From the NCBI GenBank assembly GCA_030620065.1, contig JAUXFJ010000075.1:1-7421 (forward strand): 7,421 bases of DNA, read 5' to 3'. Both the position numbers and the translations under genes were made by a program. Shown piece by piece: positions 6,292 to 7,421 of this stretch. Under the pieces are notes generated by a model, which had not been told where the DNA came from, did not search any database, and was given only the letters and a program-made list of their open reading frames with translations. The stretch comes from Anaerolineaceae bacterium (lineage in GTDB: Bacteria > Chloroflexota > Anaerolineae > Anaerolineales > Anaerolineaceae). The stretch's first letter is position 1, and each line of letters begins with the position of its first letter.

Positions 6292-7421
6292 TCAGATCTC
6301 ACGCTTACGTTGGATAAAAATGATAGTGGCAGAGATGATGATGATTCCAGGAATAGCAAAGATTGAACCGAACATGATTGCACCTTGAACATATTTTTGA
6401 GGGGCGACAAGCAAGCGATTAGTTTGCGTGCGTGGTGTAAGGCTGATGAGGTTATCCTGCCCGGCAGCCCAATCAATCGCGTTGATGATGAAATCACCAT
6501 TCCCATATGATTTATAGTAGCTGTCATCTGCAAAGTCAGAGTCTCCAAAAGCAACAATGCGGCTGCCAGTGGTATGATCTTCGATTGCAACAGCTAAAGG
6601 GATAGGACCCATGAGATCTGCCTGTTGATCAAAGGTAACCTGATTCTTTTCGAGCGAGGCAATATCCGTCTCTGCCCATGATTGATCTGTGGTTGTGGCA
6701 AGCGTGATTGCATTCTTTGGATTTTCTGCGCTGAATTGAACACTACGAGCGCTAGGTAAAATGGCGACCATGCCTTCTAGCTTTTCAGTTATAGGATGCT
6801 TCGTATAGCTAGCTGCTACAGCCACGGATGGTGGATCCGCAGTCAGATCAATAATTAGGTCTTCCCCAAAGATCAAGCCCCATTCAGAAGACAGGAATTC
6901 AGCCAGTGGATCAGGTTCTTCACCAAACTGGGTTAATACACTTGGGTCATACAAGATAACCAGAGAACCGCCTTGAGCCAAATAGTCTTTGAGTAATGTC
7001 ACTTCTTCTGTTGAAAGTTGTTTCTGTGGACCAGCGATGATGATAGCCAGGGCGTCTGTGGGGATTATCTTCGTTGAAATAAGATTCAGTTCATTCACTG
7101 TATAGTTCTTTAATACAAGTGTATCTCGTACTTGTTTGTAAGAAAGTTCTGAACTAGTCAGGAAATTCCTTTCGCCATGCCCTGTGAGGGCATAAATTAC
7201 CCTTTCCCCTGGGTGTATCAGTTTGATCAAGGCGGATGTGAGTTCATTTTCGGTTACCCGAGTAATTAATTCCTGTTTATTTTCCAGTGTAAGGACAATC
7301 GTGCCATCTGTTTGAATGCCTGCTTTATTGGCAGCTACAGGATCGGCATCGGGGTCGATGAACTCAAAATCGAAATTACCATTTGAATTAGCTTTATAGT
7401 TCTGCAAGGTTGTCCGAGCGA
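6292..7421 (-). CDS. GldG-like ABC transporter auxiliary protein (5' end outside window)
   Basis: The frame is open to the right edge, so the N-terminus is missing; 375 residues are visible. The visible start (NYKANSNGNFDFEFIDPDADPVAANKAGI) is the end of the thioredoxin-like DUF7088 domain found in GldG. Then comes the GldG/IFT52-like domain: NELTSALIKLIHPGERVIYALTGHGERNF, a strand ALAIIIAGP, LLKDYLAQGGSLVILYDPSV, then RIVAFGDSDFADDSYY and GDFIINAIDWAAGQDNLISL. A single membrane helix closes the protein (GAIMFGSIFAIPGIIIISATIIF), with RKREI on the cytoplasmic side. Such proteins accompany ABC-2-type permeases; in Bacteroidota they take part in gliding and type IX secretion, but outside that phylum the substrate is unknown. 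The missing start presumably holds a second membrane helix. The DUF4340 gene follows 6 nt later, so they form an operon whose ATPase and permease probably lie to the right. Confidence 0.88.
   Translation of the reverse strand, partial: ARTTLQNYKANSNGNFDFEFIDPDADPVAANKAGIQTDGTIVLTLENKQELITRVTENELTSALIKLIHPGERVIYALTGHGERNFLTSSELSYKQVRDTLVLKNYTVNELNLISTKIIPTDALAIIIAGPQKQLSTEEVTLLKDYLAQGGSLVILYDPSVLTQFGEEPDPLAEFLSSEWGLIFGEDLIIDLTADPPSVAVAASYTKHPITEKLEGMVAILPSARSVQFSAENPKNAITLATTTDQSWAETDIASLEKNQVTFDQQADLMGPIPLAVAIEDHTTGSRIVAFGDSDFADDSYYKSYGNGDFIINAIDWAAGQDNLISLTPRTQTNRLLVAPQKYVQGAIMFGSIFAIPGIIIISATIIFIQRKREI

Noticed and set aside
6047..6388. A + strand open frame of 113 codons across the DUF4340/GldG junction
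   Set aside because: It is antisense to two well-supported genes, including the DUF4340 membrane-helix codons, and shows no domain or convincing start context.
6282..6590. A minus-strand frame of 102 codons inside the GldG-like gene
   Set aside because: It overlaps the conserved C-terminal part of the GldG-like protein in another register and has no recognisable features.

Overview
This window looks like chromosomal housekeeping DNA from a bacterium that I would place, tentatively, in the Chloroflexota (Anaerolineae). The reasons are the gene content (a GldG-like protein followed by a short DUF4340 protein, a WL-motif/TPR protein, a primary sigma factor with a short N-terminal part) and protein sequences that resemble what I recall from that class. 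This is recognition from memory, not a search. No phage, insertion sequence, CRISPR array, tRNA or rRNA is visible.

Layout. On the + strand, the last 89 codons of a class I/II PLP aminotransferase are followed after 6 nt by hflX, a ribosome-associated GTPase. These converge on a minus-strand block. A 12-bp hairpin at 1625-1652 separates them and works best as the terminator of rpmF. Every other gene is on the minus strand. In transcription order, right to left, they are: a 5'-truncated GldG-like auxiliary protein, a DUF4340 membrane-anchored protein 6 nt after it, the primary sigma factor rpoD with its own terminator, an AT-rich spacer of about 340 bp, a disordered WL-motif protein with a C-terminal TPR, ndk, a DUF2007 protein whose ATG directly follows the ndk stop codon, and rpmF (ribosomal protein L32) with its own near-consensus promoter.

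How they work together. rpoD, rpmF, ndk and hflX serve core transcription, translation and nucleotide supply. The GldG-like/DUF4340 pair is probably the end of an ABC-2-type transporter operon whose ATPase and permease would lie beyond the right edge. The least understood gene is the WL-motif/TPR protein at 2756-4006. It has several short Trp-Leu motifs spread along an acidic, serine-rich, probably disordered chain, and is my best candidate for undescribed biology. The spacer at 4013-4286 holds two small overlapping frames that may be a broken remnant. I see no clear new multi-gene system; most of the window is ordinary.
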